Notes under the pieces: model-generated
Told to the model about the DNA's origin: nothing
The model's database searches: none
Seen by the model: the letters and a program-made list of their open reading frames with translations, nothing else
Shown: positions 6,202 through 6,764 of the stretch, piece after piece
Layout of the letters: each line of letters begins with the position of its first letter
Position numbering within the stretch: the stretch's first letter is position 1
Made by a program: the position numbers and the translations under genes
Origin: COE1 sp036310845
Lineage (GTDB): Bacteria; Bacillota; Clostridia; Lachnospirales; Lachnospiraceae
NCBI GenBank assembly: GCA_036310845.1
Contig: JAXJRB010000122.1
Coordinates: forward strand, 1-6,764
Length of the DNA: 6,764 nt
Reading direction: 5' to 3'

Positions 6202-6246
6202 TTCCACGCTCATAATAATTCTTTCTCTATAGTCAAATAGTGCAGT
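6157..6246. repeat. Large imperfect inverted repeat spanning the transposase stop codon
   Basis: ACTGCACTATTTGA (6157-6170) and TCAAATAGTGCAGT (6233-6246) are perfect 14-bp inverted repeats. Similarity continues inward (ATATCGAAAG against CTTTCTCTAT) and, after a bulge, outward (GGTTT against AAACC), so a long stem is possible. The left arm encodes part of the last 20 residues of the transposase, and the stop codon (6199-6201) lies between the arms. It probably forms part of the 3' (oriIS-like) terminal structure or protects the mRNA 3' end. Confidence 0.6.
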
Positions 6247-6284
6247 CCAAACCACAAAACAAAAAACTTCATAAACAACGTCAT

Positions 6285-6302
6285 GGCGAAGCCCCCTTCG
6301 CT
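6285..6302. repeat. Hairpin in the 3' flank of the transposase, possible IS end or terminator
   Basis: GCGAAG, CCCC, CTTCGC is a perfect 6-bp stem (6286-6301), extendable by a G-T wobble. An alternative wider pairing, ATGGC (6283-6287) with GCCAT (6313-6317), would be followed by a T-run (6317-6322) and could end the rightward transposase transcript. I assign it to the 3' end of the IS element. The remaining sequence from 6202 to 6470 holds no gene. Confidence 0.5.
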
Positions 6303-6380
6303 CTTTTGTTATGCCATTTTTTATTTCCTGCTTATTATACATCATATCTGACTTTTTGAGAACTTTCCTATAAAGTGAAA

Positions 6381-6413
6381 AAGTTTACATAAACATTGAA
6401 TTTATGTAAACTT
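6381..6413 (-). terminator. Hairpin terminator after the DUF1667 gene
   Basis: AAGTTTACATAAA, loop CATTGAA, TTTATGTAAACTT: a perfect 13-bp stem with a seven-base loop. On the minus strand it lies 57 bases after the DUF1667 stop and leads into CTTTTTCAC, a reasonable intrinsic terminator. On the plus strand a run of seven T residues begins seven bases beyond the stem (6421-6427), so it may also stop rightward transcripts from the transposase. Confidence 0.72.
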
Positions 6414-6470
6414 CATCATATTTTTTTCTATTTATCACGACATTTTATACAATATCTACTGTTCTTATTT

Positions 6471-6764
6471 TCACTGTTTTTCAACATATTTCGTCGCAAT
6501 GACGTCTACGCCTGTTCCTGCCACATCAGCCAGAACAACATCTCCAATTGCTACCGGTGCCTGTACACAGACATCCTTTAAAGCGGTTACACATTCGAAG
6601 ATTTTTCCTTTTGGAATATCCTCTTTTGTTTTTACGGATACTGCTGCCAGCACGCCACCTTCTACCTTCACAGAAGATGTTACGATTCTGGTAGGATTCG
6701 TTACTTCCTTTCTTGCATAGACATCACCACGTTTACAGGTATTTCCGGTTACACTGACTACCTC
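6471..6764 (-). CDS. DUF1667 domain protein, 3' end only
   Basis: The minus strand is open from the right window edge to TGA at 6473-6471, giving the last 97 residues. The opening Cys-containing segment is outside the window; the visible part starts EVVSVTGNTCKRGDVYARKE. It then has TNPTRIVTSSVKVEGG, VSVKTKEDIPKGKIF and the C-terminal PVAIGDVVLADVAGTGVDVIATK, a full-length match to the DUF1667 (COG3862) pattern. These small cysteine-containing proteins are typically encoded next to an FAD-dependent glycerol-3-phosphate dehydrogenase-like oxidoreductase and a second NAD(P)/FAD oxidoreductase, often in glycerol utilisation operons. The biochemical role is unsettled, with redox or metal binding suggested by the Cys residues. 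Those partner genes should lie just outside the window to the right. The gene ends its operon, as shown by the terminator at 6381-6413. Its codons are GC-richer than those of the island to the left, suggesting core genome. Confidence 0.88.
   Translation of the reverse strand, partial: EVVSVTGNTCKRGDVYARKEVTNPTRIVTSSVKVEGGVLAAVSVKTKEDIPKGKIFECVTALKDVCVQAPVAIGDVVLADVAGTGVDVIATKYVEKQ

Larger units (their letters stand above)
4989..6320 (+). mobile_element. IS91-family insertion element (boundaries approximate)
   Basis: A single-gene element: structured 5' end (hairpins at 4989-5003 and 5011-5041), transposase gene 5077-6201, then a structured 3' end (inverted repeat 6157-6246 and hairpin 6285-6302). 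IS91-type elements move by a rolling-circle mechanism, lack conventional terminal inverted repeats and make no target duplication, so the ends cannot be read from flanking repeats. The limits given are simply the outermost hairpins I assign to it. The element appears intact. It separates the lipoprotein/SUKH block on the left from the DUF1667 gene on the right. Confidence 0.7.

Noticed and set aside
6163..6345. Minus-strand 60-codon open frame sharing the residues TALF with the transposase C-terminus
   Set aside because: The shared residues come from the 14-bp inverted repeat, which reads the same on both strands. There is no wider similarity, and the frame lies in the structured 3' end of the IS.
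6360..6363. GAAC as the target tetranucleotide marking the 3' end of the IS
   Set aside because: IS91 itself favours GAAC or CAAG at its 3' junction, but a four-base match is expected by chance and target preference in this subfamily is unknown to me.

Overview
The window looks like accessory chromosome from a low-GC anaerobic Firmicute, most likely a Clostridia/Lachnospiraceae member. The evidence is AT-rich DNA, AGGAG-type ribosome binding sites, short Lys-rich lipoprotein signal peptides, and protein families common in that group. No marker fixes the species.

Layout from left to right. Positions 1-4813 form a leftward (minus-strand) gene block. In transcription order it holds: (i) a short frameshifted gene remnant (4813-4633); (ii) a lipoprotein carrying a DUF1963/YwqG domain (4583-3486); (iii) a second, unrecognised lipoprotein with an acidic linker and beta-rich C-terminal part (3405-2059); (iv) a SUKH (SMI1/KNR4) protein of the type that serves as immunity protein in polymorphic-toxin systems (1907-1395); (v) a long helix-rich protein that runs off the left edge (1353 to <1), whose best-placed ATG is out of frame. 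Positions 4989-6320 hold an IS91-family (HUH, two-tyrosine) insertion element with one apparently intact rightward transposase (5077-6201) and several strong inverted repeats at both ends. Positions 6471-6764 are the 3' end of a leftward DUF1667 gene, normally a partner of FAD-dependent glycerol-3-phosphate-type dehydrogenases. It is followed by a hairpin terminator (6381-6413).

How the parts may work together. The DUF1963 lipoprotein, second lipoprotein, SUKH protein and long helical protein lie on one strand with short gaps and are probably co-transcribed. SUKH proteins neutralise toxins of contact-dependent or type VII-secreted polymorphic systems, and ywqG of Bacillus subtilis (DUF1963) sits beside an LXG toxin locus. 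My reading is a toxin-immunity or surface-defence island with immunity-like proteins both in the cytoplasm (SUKH) and at the outer face of the membrane (two lipoproteins). No toxin gene is visible, so this is inference. The IS91 element sits between this island and the DUF1667 metabolic gene, in a stretch that also holds the broken gene remnant, which fits a rearranged accessory boundary.

The most unusual sequence-level signals are a 10-bp perfect inverted repeat that places the transposase ATG in its loop with no Shine-Dalgarno sequence, and a 14-bp perfect inverted repeat spanning the transposase stop codon.
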